Part shown: positions 1 to 7,470 of the stretch, piece after piece | Numbering within the stretch: position 1 is the stretch's first letter | How the letters are laid out: each line of letters starts with the position of its first letter | Assembly: GCA_002345845.1 (NCBI GenBank) | Contig: DDWF01000285.1 | Location: 1 to 36,004, forward strand | From: Betaproteobacteria bacterium UBA2293 | Lineage (GTDB): Bacteria; Pseudomonadota; Gammaproteobacteria; Burkholderiales; Rhodocyclaceae | Length of the DNA stretch: 36,004 nucleotides | Reading direction: 5' to 3' | The notes under the pieces: model-generated | What the model saw: only the letters and a program-made list of their open reading frames with translations | The model's database searches: none | Told to the model about the DNA's origin: nothing | Program-made: the position numbers and the translations under genes

Positions 1-1
1 C

Positions 2-1192
2 GACCAGTTCCCGGCGCTGATGGCGCTGGTCGATGCCGCCGTCGCCGCGGTCGCCACGGCCGAGCCGGAGGGCGCCATCGCCCGCCACAGCCGGACGGTG
101 GCCGGTGAACTGCGCCGCCATGGGGCTTCCCAGGCGGTTGCCGAAGGCCTGGGTCGCGCCCGCGTTTTCGGCAACGCCAGCGGCGACTACGGCACCGGCA
201 TCGCCGACGCGGTGCTCGATGACCGCCTCAAGCCGCAGGATGAGCGCCTCGGCCAGCTCTTCCTGCAACGCATGAGCCAGCCCTACGTCGATGGCGTGGC
301 CCTTGCCGATGTCGCGCCGGCTCTCGCCGAGCAGGCGCTCGGCGCCCAGTTGCGGCGCACCGACGCGGCGCTGCTGTCGCGCAGCTCGCACCTCTACGGC
401 ATGGTCACTTCCGACGACCCCTTTCAGTACCTCGGCGGTCTCGCCGCGGCGGCACGTTCGGCCGGCCGCAAGGCGCCGCTCGAACTGTTCGTCAGTCAGT
501 TGCAGAACGCCGACGAGCCGCATGCGCAAACGGCACAGCAGAGCATCGCCATGGAAATGCAGGCGCGCTACCTGCACCCCGGCTGGGTCGCGGCGCTGCA
601 AAAGGAAGGCTATGCCGGGACGCTGCAGGTGCTGAAGGCGGCGCAATTCGCCTGGGGCTGGCAGAGCGTCGTCGACGACGCGGTGCGGGCCGATCACTGG
701 CAGGGCTTGCACGATGTCTTCGTCAAGGACAAGCACGGCCTCGGTGTCCCCGACTGGCTGCGCAGCCACCCGCAGGCCTATGCCCAGACGCTGGAACGCC
801 TGATTCAGGCGGCGCGGCATAAGCACTGGACGCCGGATGCGGCGACGCGCCAGGAACTGGCCAAGCTGTACCGCGAGCTGACGGCGGCAGCGCCGCTGGC
901 CCAGCCATCGCGCGCCGTCGAAGCCTGGGTGGCCGGCGAGTTGCCCGGCACGCCGCGCGACAAGATCAGCGGTGTGGCCCGGCTGGTGGCCGGTGCCACG
1001 CCACAGCCGGCCAGCCCCGATGCAGCGGCGGGTGGCCAGACGGCCGAGGCCTACCAGCCGGTGCGCGGCGAGAAGCTGGCCCGCCGCCCGGACACGGCGC
1101 CGGCCCTGCCGGCCTGGCTGGCGCTGCTGCTGTTCCTGCCGCTGGTCGGTGGTGCGCTCCGGCAGCGCGTAGCGACTAACGGGAACCACTGA
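2..1192 (+). CDS. cobN: CobN-like cobalt/magnesium chelatase large subunit, C-terminal part (5' end outside window)
   Basis: The reading frame is open from the first bases of the window, so this is the last 396 or so residues of a longer protein. CobN/BchH-family large subunits insert a divalent metal into a tetrapyrrole using ATPase partner subunits. Family-typical stretches are visible: the SRSSHLYGMVTSDDPFQYLG block, an LGGLAAAARS block, a YLHPGW motif, and the AAQFAWGWQ and DVFVKDKHGLG segments near the end of the chelatase domain. After a Pro/Ala-rich linker the protein ends in one hydrophobic helix (LPAWLALLLFLPLVGGAL) followed by a basic tail. Classical soluble CobN of the cobalamin pathway lacks this helix. 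By the positive-inside rule the tail is cytoplasmic, which would put the chelatase body in the periplasm; that is inference. No cobalamin gene follows, and msrA lies 101 bases downstream. Confidence 0.88.
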   Translation, partial: DQFPALMALVDAAVAAVATAEPEGAIARHSRTVAGELRRHGASQAVAEGLGRARVFGNASGDYGTGIADAVLDDRLKPQDERLGQLFLQRMSQPYVDGVALADVAPALAEQALGAQLRRTDAALLSRSSHLYGMVTSDDPFQYLGGLAAAARSAGRKAPLELFVSQLQNADEPHAQTAQQSIAMEMQARYLHPGWVAALQKEGYAGTLQVLKAAQFAWGWQSVVDDAVRADHWQGLHDVFVKDKHGLGVPDWLRSHPQAYAQTLERLIQAARHKHWTPDAATRQELAKLYRELTAAAPLAQPSRAVEAWVAGELPGTPRDKISGVARLVAGATPQPASPDAAAGGQTAEAYQPVRGEKLARRPDTAPALPAWLALLLFLPLVGGALRQRVATNGNH

Positions 1193-1280
1193 GTCATCGC
1201 ACCGTCCACTACTGGCGGCAGGCGACGACCGGGCGATTTTGCCCACGTGCCAGCAAAAGCAATGTCATCCGACGACTCAG
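1189..1280 (+). other. Candidate structured leader upstream of msrA
   Basis: An 11-base arm overlapping the cobN stop codon (1189-1199, CTGAGTCATCG) is the inverted complement, with one mismatch, of 1270-1280 (CGACGACTCAG). Nested inside are CTGGC (1212-1216) with GCCAG (1249-1253), and GGGC (1231-1234) with GCCC (1241-1244). The closing arm ends three bases before the msrA ribosome binding site. This could be a folded 5' leader or a terminator-like structure for cobN, although no T-run follows. I do not recognise a known riboswitch class. Confidence 0.3.
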
Positions 1281-1293
1281 ACAAGGACTCATT

Positions 1294-1869
1294 TTGACCC
1301 TCTCCAGTAATTCTCCAACCACCACCGACAGCATCGTCCTCGGCATGGGCTGTTTCTGGGGCGCCGAAAAGCGCATGGCGGCCATTCCCGGCGTGCTCGA
1401 TGTCGAAAGTGGTTACGCCAACGGCGAGATCGCCGGCACCTACGAGGCGGTGCTGGAACACGAACGGCTGCTGCAATGGGGCAAGACGACCCGGCGCAAC
1501 CATGCCGAAGTGGTTAAGGTCACCTTCGACCCTACCCGGGTCGATGTCGAACAGGTGCTGATCGTGTTCTGGGAAAGCCACAATCCGACGCAGGGCGACC
1601 GCCAGGGCAACGACGTCGGCAGCAACTATCGCAGCGCGGTCTATACCAATAGCGACGCCCAGCAGGCCATCGCCCAGAAAACCCGCGATACCTATCAGAG
1701 CGCACTGACGGCCGCCGGCCGGGGCACGATCACCACGGAAATCGCGCCGCTGGCAACCTACTTCACGGCCGAGGAATACCATCAGGATTACCTGGTCAAG
1801 AACCCGAACGGCTACTGTGGCCTGGGTGGCACCGGGGTCAGATATCCGCTCGCCGCTATCGCCACTTAG
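1294..1869 (+). CDS. msrA: Peptide-methionine (S)-S-oxide reductase MsrA
   Basis: MsrA reduces the S epimer of methionine sulfoxide in oxidised proteins, using thioredoxin as the final reductant. The 191-residue protein carries the signature GCFWG with the nucleophilic Cys at residue 20. It also has the conserved GYANG segment, the TQGDRQGNDVGSNYRSAVY block, the EEYHQDYL block and a C-terminal resolving-Cys region (NPNGYCGLGG). The start is TTG; it is chosen because AAGGA (1283-1287) sits six bases upstream and no in-frame ATG lies before the GMGCFWG motif. The length is normal for a single-domain MsrA with no fused MsrB. It is probably transcribed alone or after the cobN-like gene; a possible structured leader precedes it. 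Confidence 0.96.
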   Translation: MTLSSNSPTTTDSIVLGMGCFWGAEKRMAAIPGVLDVESGYANGEIAGTYEAVLEHERLLQWGKTTRRNHAEVVKVTFDPTRVDVEQVLIVFWESHNPTQGDRQGNDVGSNYRSAVYTNSDAQQAIAQKTRDTYQSALTAAGRGTITTEIAPLATYFTAEEYHQDYLVKNPNGYCGLGGTGVRYPLAAIAT

Positions 1870-1940
1870 GCAGGCTGAGGTCTTCATCCGGCAGGTAGCC
1901 GCTTCGTGCCGGACATGGGCAGGTAAGCGCAGCGGCGGCC

Positions 1941-1956
1941 TGTCGCAAAGCCGACA
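1941..1956 (+). promoter_or_regulatory. NifA-type upstream activator sequence (TGT-N10-ACA)
   Basis: TGTCGCAAAGCCGACA matches the NifA enhancer consensus TGT-N10-ACA exactly. Its centre lies about 97 bases before the transcription start predicted from the sigma-54 promoter at 2019-2034. That falls within the usual enhancer distance for NifA. The short consensus can occur by chance, so the call rests on the pairing with the -24/-12 element. Confidence 0.7.
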
Positions 1957-2018
1957 AGAAGCATTTTCCCCTTGCCGTTTGCCGGCCGGGAGCTTGGTTT
2001 TTCGCGGCTTCCGGCGCC

Positions 2019-2034
2019 TGGCATCGCTCTTGCA
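2019..2034 (+). promoter_or_regulatory. Sigma-54 (RpoN) -24/-12 promoter
   Basis: TGGCATCGCTCTTGCA has GG (2020-2021) and GC (2032-2033) separated by exactly ten bases. It agrees with the consensus TGGCAC-N5-TTGCA at all key positions except C to T at the sixth. The predicted start of transcription is near 2045, just ahead of the rhodanese gene. Confidence 0.75.
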
Positions 2035-2073
2035 TCGAGCCGGGCAATGCCTTTTGCCGATTCCCCGCCCGCC

Positions 2074-2412
2074 ATGTCCCTCGCTGAATCCTCCACTTTC
2101 CGCTGCCTGTCCGCCGCCGAGGCCCTCGCCCTGATCGGCGAGGCACCAAGCGTTACGGTCTTCGATGTCCGTGACCTGCCCAGCTACCAGCGCGGCCACC
2201 TCGATGGCGCCGCGCATCTGTCCGAGGATCGTGTCCTGCCCTGGATGCGCCGCCTGGCCAAGGATGCGCCGGTGGTCATCTATTGCTACCACGGCAATGC
2301 CAGCAAGACCTACGCGCAGATGTTCGTCGATTTCCGCTACACCCGCGTCTTCAGCGTCGATGGCGGCTACGAAGCGCTGGCCGCGGTGCGGGTGGCGACG
2401 GTCGCGGCATGA
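2074..2412 (+). CDS. Rhodanese-like single-domain sulfurtransferase (nif-associated)
   Basis: Single-domain rhodaneses move sulfane sulfur from thiosulfate or a persulfide donor to an acceptor through a cysteine persulfide. The 112-residue protein has the CH2A-like DVRDLPSYQRGHLDGA segment and the active-site loop CYHGNAS with Cys71, followed by the VFSVDGGYEAL closing motif. Rhodaneses such as RhdN occur in nif clusters of diazotrophs, where a sulfur-transfer role in metallocluster supply is assumed. ATG 2074 is preferred because transcription from the sigma-54 promoter should begin near 2045. ATG 2047 is in frame but would be almost leaderless, and neither start has a clear Shine-Dalgarno sequence. 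The stop overlaps the next start (ATGA), which indicates translational coupling. Confidence 0.88.
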   Translation: MSLAESSTFRCLSAAEALALIGEAPSVTVFDVRDLPSYQRGHLDGAAHLSEDRVLPWMRRLAKDAPVVIYCYHGNASKTYAQMFVDFRYTRVFSVDGGYEALAAVRVATVAA

Positions 2413-2777
2413 CGGCGGCGCACGTCGCCAGCTGGGTGCGGACGCACGTCCTGACGGCCAGCGACATCGACTGCATCACCACGGTGATGCTGAAGATTCT
2501 CGACGGCAAGTGCAAGATGGACGGCGTCGAGAAAATCGTCATGACGCAGCTCTACGACGCCGTCCAGCACCGTGACGGCGAGCGCTTCGGCGGCGAATAC
2601 CACCGGCTGATCGCCAGCGCCCGCCAGGCGACCGGCGAAGAACTGCGAGACCACATTTACGAAAAGCGCCTGCTGGCCGAAACCATGCTGTCGCGCCCGG
2701 TGATGAAGGCCTTCAAGGCGATGATCCGCGAACAAGGGCTGTTCGTCGGCCTGGCCGAGGAAGAGGCAGTGGCATGA
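2409..2777 (+). CDS. Conserved-looking protein of unknown function in predicted NifA/sigma-54 operon
   Basis: I do not recognise this 122-residue protein. It is predicted soluble and mostly helical, with no signal peptide or membrane segment. It contains two cysteines (ITTVMLKILDGKCKM region and the preceding DC) and a charged central part. The start ATG overlaps the rhodanese stop as ATGA, and its own end overlaps the next gene's start the same way, so it is almost certainly translated as the middle gene of a three-gene operon. Its predicted control by NifA and sigma-54, and its position between a sulfurtransferase and a GST-like protein, suggest a role in nitrogenase maturation or protection. 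The function itself is unknown. Confidence 0.85.
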   Translation: MTAAHVASWVRTHVLTASDIDCITTVMLKILDGKCKMDGVEKIVMTQLYDAVQHRDGERFGGEYHRLIASARQATGEELRDHIYEKRLLAETMLSRPVMKAFKAMIREQGLFVGLAEEEAVA

Positions 2778-3406
2778 CCATGAAGTTCTACATGACCCCC
2801 GGCTCGTGCTCGAGCGGGATCCACATCCTGCTCGAGGAATGCGGCCTGGTCTTCGAGGCATACGTCGTCAACCTGCTGGCCGGCGACCAGTACAAGAAGG
2901 ACTACCTGGCGATCAATCCCAAGGGCAGCGTGCCGGCGCTGGTGCTCGACGACGGCACCGCGTTGACCGAGTTTTCGGCCATCGCCTGGTGGCTGGCGCG
3001 CAGCTACCCGAAGCGCCAGCTGCTGCCGGCAAGTCTGGCCGACGAAGTGCAGGTGCTCAGCGTACTCAATTACGCCGTGCACACCCTGCATACCCAGGGC
3101 TTCGCCCGCATCTTCACTACCGAGCGCTTCGCGCCGAGCAGTTGCGACCATGAATCGGTCAAGGCCCAGGGGCGGCAGATCATTGATCAGGGCTTCGCCA
3201 TCGTCGATCGCCAGCTGGCCGGCCGCGACTTCGTCGTCGATCACTTCACCATCGCCGACGCGGCGCTGTTCTACGTCGAGTTCTGGGCCGAGCGCATCGG
3301 CATCCCGCTGCCGGATAACTGCGCCGCCCACTACCGCCGCCTGCTGACCCGGCCGGCGGTGCGCCAGGTGCTGGCCGAAGAGGGCTACGCCTCGGCGCTG
3401 CGCTAG
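2774..3406 (+). CDS. Beta-class glutathione S-transferase-like protein (NifO-like context)
   Basis: The 210-residue protein has a thioredoxin-fold N-terminal domain beginning KFYMTPGSCSSGIHILLEE. Its Cys12 aligns with the catalytic Cys of beta-class bacterial GSTs. NPKGSVPALVLDDG and LTEFSAIAWWLA form the glutathione-binding half, and an all-helical C-terminal half ends with the FTIADAALFYVEFW motif. The start overlaps the upstream stop (ATGA). GST-like proteins such as NifO accompany nif genes in Azotobacter, and the upstream NifA/sigma-54 elements make a similar role plausible here. Assignment as NifO itself is not proven. Its TAG stop shares the palindrome CTAG with the stop of the convergent AraC gene. 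Confidence 0.9.
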   Translation: MTMKFYMTPGSCSSGIHILLEECGLVFEAYVVNLLAGDQYKKDYLAINPKGSVPALVLDDGTALTEFSAIAWWLARSYPKRQLLPASLADEVQVLSVLNYAVHTLHTQGFARIFTTERFAPSSCDHESVKAQGRQIIDQGFAIVDRQLAGRDFVVDHFTIADAALFYVEFWAERIGIPLPDNCAAHYRRLLTRPAVRQVLAEEGYASALR

Positions 3407-4365
3407 GGCGGCCGGCGCCCTTCGTTGCGCCAGGCCGCCGGTGTTGTGCCGAAAGCCCGCTTGAAGGCGCGGTTGAAGGCGGCATCCGATTCGTAGCCGA
3501 CTTCGGCGGCGATCTGTGCCGTTGCCGCCGTGCTTTCGCGCAGACGCACGGCAGCCAGTTGCAGACGCCAGTGGGCCAGGTAGCGCATCGGTGGCTGGCC
3601 GATCAGGGCGGTGAAACGTTCGGCGAAGGCAGAGCGCGACAGGCCGACTTCGCGCGCCAGTTCCTCGGTGGTCCACGGATGGGCGACGCGGCCGTGCAGC
3701 AGGGCCAGGGCGCGACCGACCAGGCGGTCGCGCAGGCCGGCCAGCCAGCCGCTCTGGCCTTCCGGCAGGGCCGCCACGTAACGGCGCACGCCCTCGACGA
3801 AGAGCAGCTCGGCCAGCTTGCCGAGCACCGCCGCCGAGCCGCTGCTGCTGACGGCGAATTCCGCCGCGGCGTGGCGGAAGGAATTCTCCATCCAGGCGCC
3901 GCCGGCGCCATCGCGCACGCCGAGCTTGAGCAGCGGGGGCAGGGCGTTGAGCAGCTGGTTGTCCGGCACGTCGCAACCGAGATAGCCGCAGATGATGTGC
4001 GTCGGCTCGCCGCCCCCTCCGTGGCGCAGCACCGCCGGGCTCCGTTCGCCCGGCGCCTGCACCTGGTCGTCAATGACTACCGGGCGCAGGTCGGCGGCGC
4101 TGCCCAGGACATGCGCGTCGTTGCGCGGCAGCAGCACGATCTCGCCGGCCAGTACCGGCAGCGGTGCGTCGTCGCCGACGCGCACCAGCAGCCGGCCGTC
4201 GATCACATAGTGGTAGGCGATCAGGTGTGCCGGCATGCGTCCCTGGGCGTCGAAATCCTCCGCCCCGACCTGCGACACCACGCACCACGGTGCGGTGAAT
4301 TCGGCGTCGAGAAAAACCCCGCCGGAAAAGCGTACCGCAGCAAATACCTCGGACAGGACATCCAT
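3403..4365 (-). CDS. AraC-family transcriptional regulator with cupin-type sensor domain
   Basis: The 320-residue protein has an N-terminal AraC-binding cupin-like domain (about residues 5-190, including ICGYLGCD) and a C-terminal pair of helix-turn-helix motifs (about 220-315: ELAREVGLSRSAFAERF and IAAEVGYESDAAFNRAFKR). The start is ATG 4365, because a strong AAGGAGG lies six bases upstream. A TTG-type extension to 4404 is possible but would bury that site. It is divergent from the TPR gene at 4517, with 151 bases between, so that gene is its likely target. It is clearly paralogous to the regulator at 7675-8685, with shared SGWLAGLRDR and VGLSRSA blocks. The inducer is unknown. Confidence 0.93.
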   Translation of the reverse strand: MDVLSEVFAAVRFSGGVFLDAEFTAPWCVVSQVGAEDFDAQGRMPAHLIAYHYVIDGRLLVRVGDDAPLPVLAGEIVLLPRNDAHVLGSAADLRPVVIDDQVQAPGERSPAVLRHGGGGEPTHIICGYLGCDVPDNQLLNALPPLLKLGVRDGAGGAWMENSFRHAAAEFAVSSSGSAAVLGKLAELLFVEGVRRYVAALPEGQSGWLAGLRDRLVGRALALLHGRVAHPWTTEELAREVGLSRSAFAERFTALIGQPPMRYLAHWRLQLAAVRLRESTAATAQIAAEVGYESDAAFNRAFKRAFGTTPAAWRNEGRRPP

Positions 4366-4451
4366 CTTCCGCCTCCTTGAACAAGGCCCCGGCGTTTCGG
4401 TCAAATCTTCCGGCGCCTCGGGTCTGTCAGCACCCCCGGCTGCGGATTATC

Positions 4452-4468
4452 TTGGCACTGCGCGCCAA
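4452..4468. promoter_or_regulatory. Inverted repeat TTGGC-N7-GCCAA in AraC/TPR intergenic region
   Basis: A perfect five-base inverted repeat with a seven-base spacer lies between the divergent AraC gene and the TPR gene, 49 bases before the TPR start. It could be an operator for the shared regulatory region. The repeat is short, so the call is tentative. Confidence 0.3.
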
Positions 4469-4516
4469 CGCCGGCGCCCACGACAAGCAAAACCATCCAG
4501 CCAAAAGGAGAACCCC

Positions 4517-5845
4517 ATGATCCTGCAAGACGATCTCGCGCTTACCTATTCCGGCGCCAGCGCCGACAGCCTCGCGCTCTACCGCCGCGCCCTGCATCAA
4601 TTCGCCTGCTACATCGAAGATCCGGTCGCCACCATCGATGCCGCCATCGCCCAGCAACCGGATTTTGTCATGGCCCACGTATTCAAGGCCTACTTGCACC
4701 TGCTCGGCACCGAACCGGCCGCCCTTGCCGTCGCCCGCGAATGCCTCGACGCCGTCCAGGGCCTGCCGAGCACCCCGCGTGAACGCGGCCACATCGAGGC
4801 GCTCAGCCAGATGCTCGACGGCCAGTGGCAGCGCGCCGGGCGCCTGCTCGAAGACCTCTCCATCGAATTCCCGCGCGACAGCCTGGCGCTGCAAGCCGGC
4901 CATTTGACCGATTTTTACCTCGGCAATTCCCGCCTGCTGCGCGACCGCATCGCCCGCGCGCTGCCCGCCTGGTCGGCGGGCATGCCCGGTTATCACGCGA
5001 TTCTCGGCATGCACGCCTTCGGCCTTGAGGAGATGGGCGACTACGCCCGCGCCGAAGCGCAGGGCAGGGCAGCGCTTGAACACGAAAGGCGTGACGGCTG
5101 GGCCTGGCACGCGGTGGCCCACGTCATGGAAATGCAGTGCCGCACGCGCGACGGCATCGCCTGGCTGCACGCCGATCCGGACGCCTGGTCGACCGACAGC
5201 TTCTTCAAGGTGCACCTGTGGTGGCACCTGGCGCTCTACCACCTCGAACTGGGCGAGATCGACGAAGTGCTGGCGCTGTTCGACGGGCCGATCCACGGTG
5301 AGCGCTCGACCGTCGTCCTCGACATGATCGACGCCTCAGCCTTGCTCTGGCGCCTGCAGCTGCGTGGCATCGATGTCGGCCAGCGCTGGCAGAGCGTCGC
5401 CGACGGCTGGCAGCCGATTGCCACCGCCGGCAACTACGCCTTCAACGACCTGCACGCGGTCATGGCCTTCGTCGGCGCCCAGCGCCCGGAGGTCGTCGCA
5501 GCGGTACTCGAAACCCAGCAATGGGCGATGCAACGCAGCAACGACAACGCCGCCTTCTGCCGCGAAGTCGGTCACCCGCTGACCCTGGCCATCAAGTCTT
5601 TCGGCCAGGGGCGCTACGACGAATGCGTGCGCCTGATCCGTCCGGTTCGCGACATTGCCCAGCGCTTTGGTGGCAGCCACGCCCAGCGCGACCTGATCGA
5701 CCTGACCCTGATCGAAGCCGCGCTGCGCGCCGGCCAGCAGCATCTCGCCGCCGCCCTGTGCGCCGAACGCCTGCCGATGCGTGGTCACAGCCCGCTGACG
5801 CGGCAGTTGCTGGCGCGCAGTGAACCGTTGCGCGTCGCCGCCTGA
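4517..5845 (+). CDS. Tetratricopeptide repeat protein, TTC38-like family
   Basis: The 442-residue protein resembles the TTC38-like family of helical-repeat proteins found in bacteria and animals, whose biochemical role is not established. Recognisable segments are the YRRALHQFACYIEDP opening, DFVMAHVFKAYLHLLGTE, MPGYHAILGMHAFGLEEMGDY, a WAWHAVAHVMEMQ block and SFFKVHLWWHLALYHLELG. There is no signal peptide or membrane helix, so it should be cytoplasmic. The start ATG 4517 has AAGGAG six bases upstream; the open frame continues further upstream but without a better start. It is divergent from an AraC regulator and ends at a strong terminator. Confidence 0.9.
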   Translation: MILQDDLALTYSGASADSLALYRRALHQFACYIEDPVATIDAAIAQQPDFVMAHVFKAYLHLLGTEPAALAVARECLDAVQGLPSTPRERGHIEALSQMLDGQWQRAGRLLEDLSIEFPRDSLALQAGHLTDFYLGNSRLLRDRIARALPAWSAGMPGYHAILGMHAFGLEEMGDYARAEAQGRAALEHERRDGWAWHAVAHVMEMQCRTRDGIAWLHADPDAWSTDSFFKVHLWWHLALYHLELGEIDEVLALFDGPIHGERSTVVLDMIDASALLWRLQLRGIDVGQRWQSVADGWQPIATAGNYAFNDLHAVMAFVGAQRPEVVAAVLETQQWAMQRSNDNAAFCREVGHPLTLAIKSFGQGRYDECVRLIRPVRDIAQRFGGSHAQRDLIDLTLIEAALRAGQQHLAAALCAERLPMRGHSPLTRQLLARSEPLRVAA

Positions 5846-5884
5846 AGCCGACGGGAAGCACCTCGGGCCGAAACCGTGAAGACA

Positions 5885-5911
5885 AAAACGCCGGGATGAA
5901 CCCGGCGTTTT
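5885..5911. terminator. Bidirectional intrinsic terminator between TPR and OmpA-like genes
   Basis: A perfect 11-bp stem (AAAACGCCGGG / CCCGGCGTTTT) with the five-base loop ATGAA lies between two convergent genes. It ends in T-runs on both strands, so it can terminate both transcripts. Confidence 0.9.
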
Positions 5912-5929
5912 ACTTGCGGTCCAGACGAC

Positions 5930-6466
5930 TTACTGAACGCTGAGCAGCAACTCGACCCGGCGGTTGGCGGCGCGGCCCTTGACGGTCGCGTTATCGGCGA
6001 CGGGCGCTTCCTCACCCCGGCCTTCTGCCGTCATCCGCGCGGTCTCGACACCCTTGCCGGCCATGTAAGCAACCACGGCTTTGGCCCGGGCTTCGGAAAG
6101 CGCCTGGTTATAGCGACTGCCCCCGGCGCTATCGGTATGGCCGACCACGGTAAGCTTGCTCGGCGCCACAGCGGACATCGCCGTGGCAATGCAATCGAGG
6201 GCTTCCTGGGCCGCGGGTTGGACCACGCTGCTCGCGGAAGCGAATGCCAAGGCGCCCGGCATCGTCACCCGCAAGGCATCGGCCGACTCGTCGAGCTTCA
6301 ACCCCATCGACTCAAGTGCAGCAAGTTGTTCCTTGAGCTGGACCAGGGGCGAGGCGGCGCCCGGTGTTGTGGACATGGCCTGGGGCGCCGATTCGCCCGG
6401 CGGCTGATTGGCACAGGCGGACAACAGGGCAAGGGAAGCGAACGCGATCAGGGCAGTGGATTTCAT
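5930..6466 (-). CDS. OmpA-family outer-membrane lipoprotein
   Basis: The 178-residue protein begins with a lipoprotein signal peptide whose lipobox LSAC places the lipidated Cys at residue 18. A short coiled segment (about 40-60) is followed by a C-terminal OmpA-like peptidoglycan-binding domain (about 70-178). Its key motifs are VVGHTDSAGGSRYNQALSE, where Asp contacts diaminopimelate, and GRAANRRVELLL with the conserved Arg residues. It should tether the outer membrane to peptidoglycan. ATG 6466 is chosen because AGAGG lies about six bases upstream; a TTG two codons earlier is in frame. It stands alone between terminators at both ends, so it is probably monocistronic. Confidence 0.92.
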   Translation of the reverse strand: MKSTALIAFASLALLSACANQPPGESAPQAMSTTPGAASPLVQLKEQLAALESMGLKLDESADALRVTMPGALAFASASSVVQPAAQEALDCIATAMSAVAPSKLTVVGHTDSAGGSRYNQALSEARAKAVVAYMAGKGVETARMTAEGRGEEAPVADNATVKGRAANRRVELLLSVQ

Positions 6467-6575
6467 GAACAACCTCTTGTGACGATGAATGGACTCGTTG
6501 GCGCGGCGGGCATGTTGCCTGCCATAAAAAGTCGAACATCATATATCAGATGTCATGTTCCGGAGGCGGTCCGCT

Positions 6576-6595
6576 AAAAATTGGGGCCGCCCCAA
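6576..6595 (-). terminator. Intrinsic terminator after methyltransferase
   Basis: Read on the minus strand, TTGGGG-CGG-CCCCAA forms a six-base stem with a three-base loop. Five T residues follow directly, 42 bases beyond the methyltransferase stop codon. Confidence 0.75.
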
Positions 6596-6636
6596 GCTTC
6601 TGGTTAACGGCCCCCTGTTTCGGCTTCTATGGTGCT

Positions 6637-7470
6637 TCAGCCCTTGGTGATGACCACTTCCAGGTACTCGCCGGGAATCACCAGCGACGACTGTCCGGCG
6701 ATATTGAGTTCGTCGATCAGGTTCGTGATGTCGCCTTCGAGCGCCTTCTGGCCGGTGGGGTCCAGTGCGGCGAAAGCCTTGAGCGTCGGCCCGTAGTAAT
6801 CGCGGAACACCTGCAGCCAGTGGGCCGCCGAGCGATAGCGGAAATTGAAGAGGCGCCGCTCACAGCGGATTTCCAGCGCTTGCGAGCCGAACAGCTCGAC
6901 GATGTGCGGCTCGCTCCCCCACAGGAGCGGAGACTTGATTCCGGCCGGCGGCGGCACATGGGCACCGATGGTTTTGAACAGGCGACCGATAAATCCTTGC
7001 GGTGTCCAGTTGGCCAGCCCGATGCGTCCGCCAGCGCGCAGCACGCGCAACATCTCCTGGGCACAGCGCACGTGATCCGGGCTGAACATCACGCCGAATG
7101 TCGACAGCACGACGTCGAAGCTGCCGGCTTCGAAAGGCAGGTGTTCGGCATCGGCGACCCGAAATTCGACCTGCTGACCTTCGGCCAGGGCGCGTTGGCG
7201 ACCTTTGTCGAGCAGCGCCGGCACATAATCAGTCGAGGTGACGTTGGCAAAGCGGCGCGCCGCAGCCAGCGTGGCGTTGCCGTTGCCGGCGGCGATATCG
7301 AGGATGTCTTCGCCTGCCTGCAGGTCAACTGCTTCGGCGAGCGACTCGGCGACGATCTGCAAAGTGGTGCCGATGACCGAGTAATCCCCGCTGGCCCAGG
7401 TGGCCTGCTGGCGTTGCTTGATTGCGGCGTAGTCGGGCGTGGTGGCAGGGGGGTCGAGAACAAGATTCAT
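6637..7470 (-). CDS. Class I SAM-dependent methyltransferase
   Basis: The 277-residue protein has the Rossmann-fold methyltransferase layout. Motif I is ILDIAAGNGNATLAAA (about 56-71). A VTSTDYVPALL acidic strand follows, then VADAEHLPFEAGSFDVV and VLSTFGVMFSPDH, and the RAGGRIGLANWTP post-motif typical of the UbiE/Methyltransf_11 group. The substrate cannot be read from the sequence. AGGAGA lies seven to eight bases upstream of ATG 7470. It is divergent from the AraC regulator at 7675, with 204 bases between, and is that regulator's likely target. The gene ends in its own terminator, which points to a single-gene transcript. Confidence 0.92.
   Translation of the reverse strand: MNLVLDPPATTPDYAAIKQRQQATWASGDYSVIGTTLQIVAESLAEAVDLQAGEDILDIAAGNGNATLAAARRFANVTSTDYVPALLDKGRQRALAEGQQVEFRVADAEHLPFEAGSFDVVLSTFGVMFSPDHVRCAQEMLRVLRAGGRIGLANWTPQGFIGRLFKTIGAHVPPPAGIKSPLLWGSEPHIVELFGSQALEIRCERRLFNFRYRSAAHWLQVFRDYYGPTLKAFAALDPTGQKALEGDITNLIDELNIAGQSSLVIPGEYLEVVITKG

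Noticed and set aside
4453..4468. TGGCAC-like start of a possible second sigma-54 promoter before the TPR gene
   Set aside because: The -12 GC is not at the required ten-base spacing and no TTGC follows.
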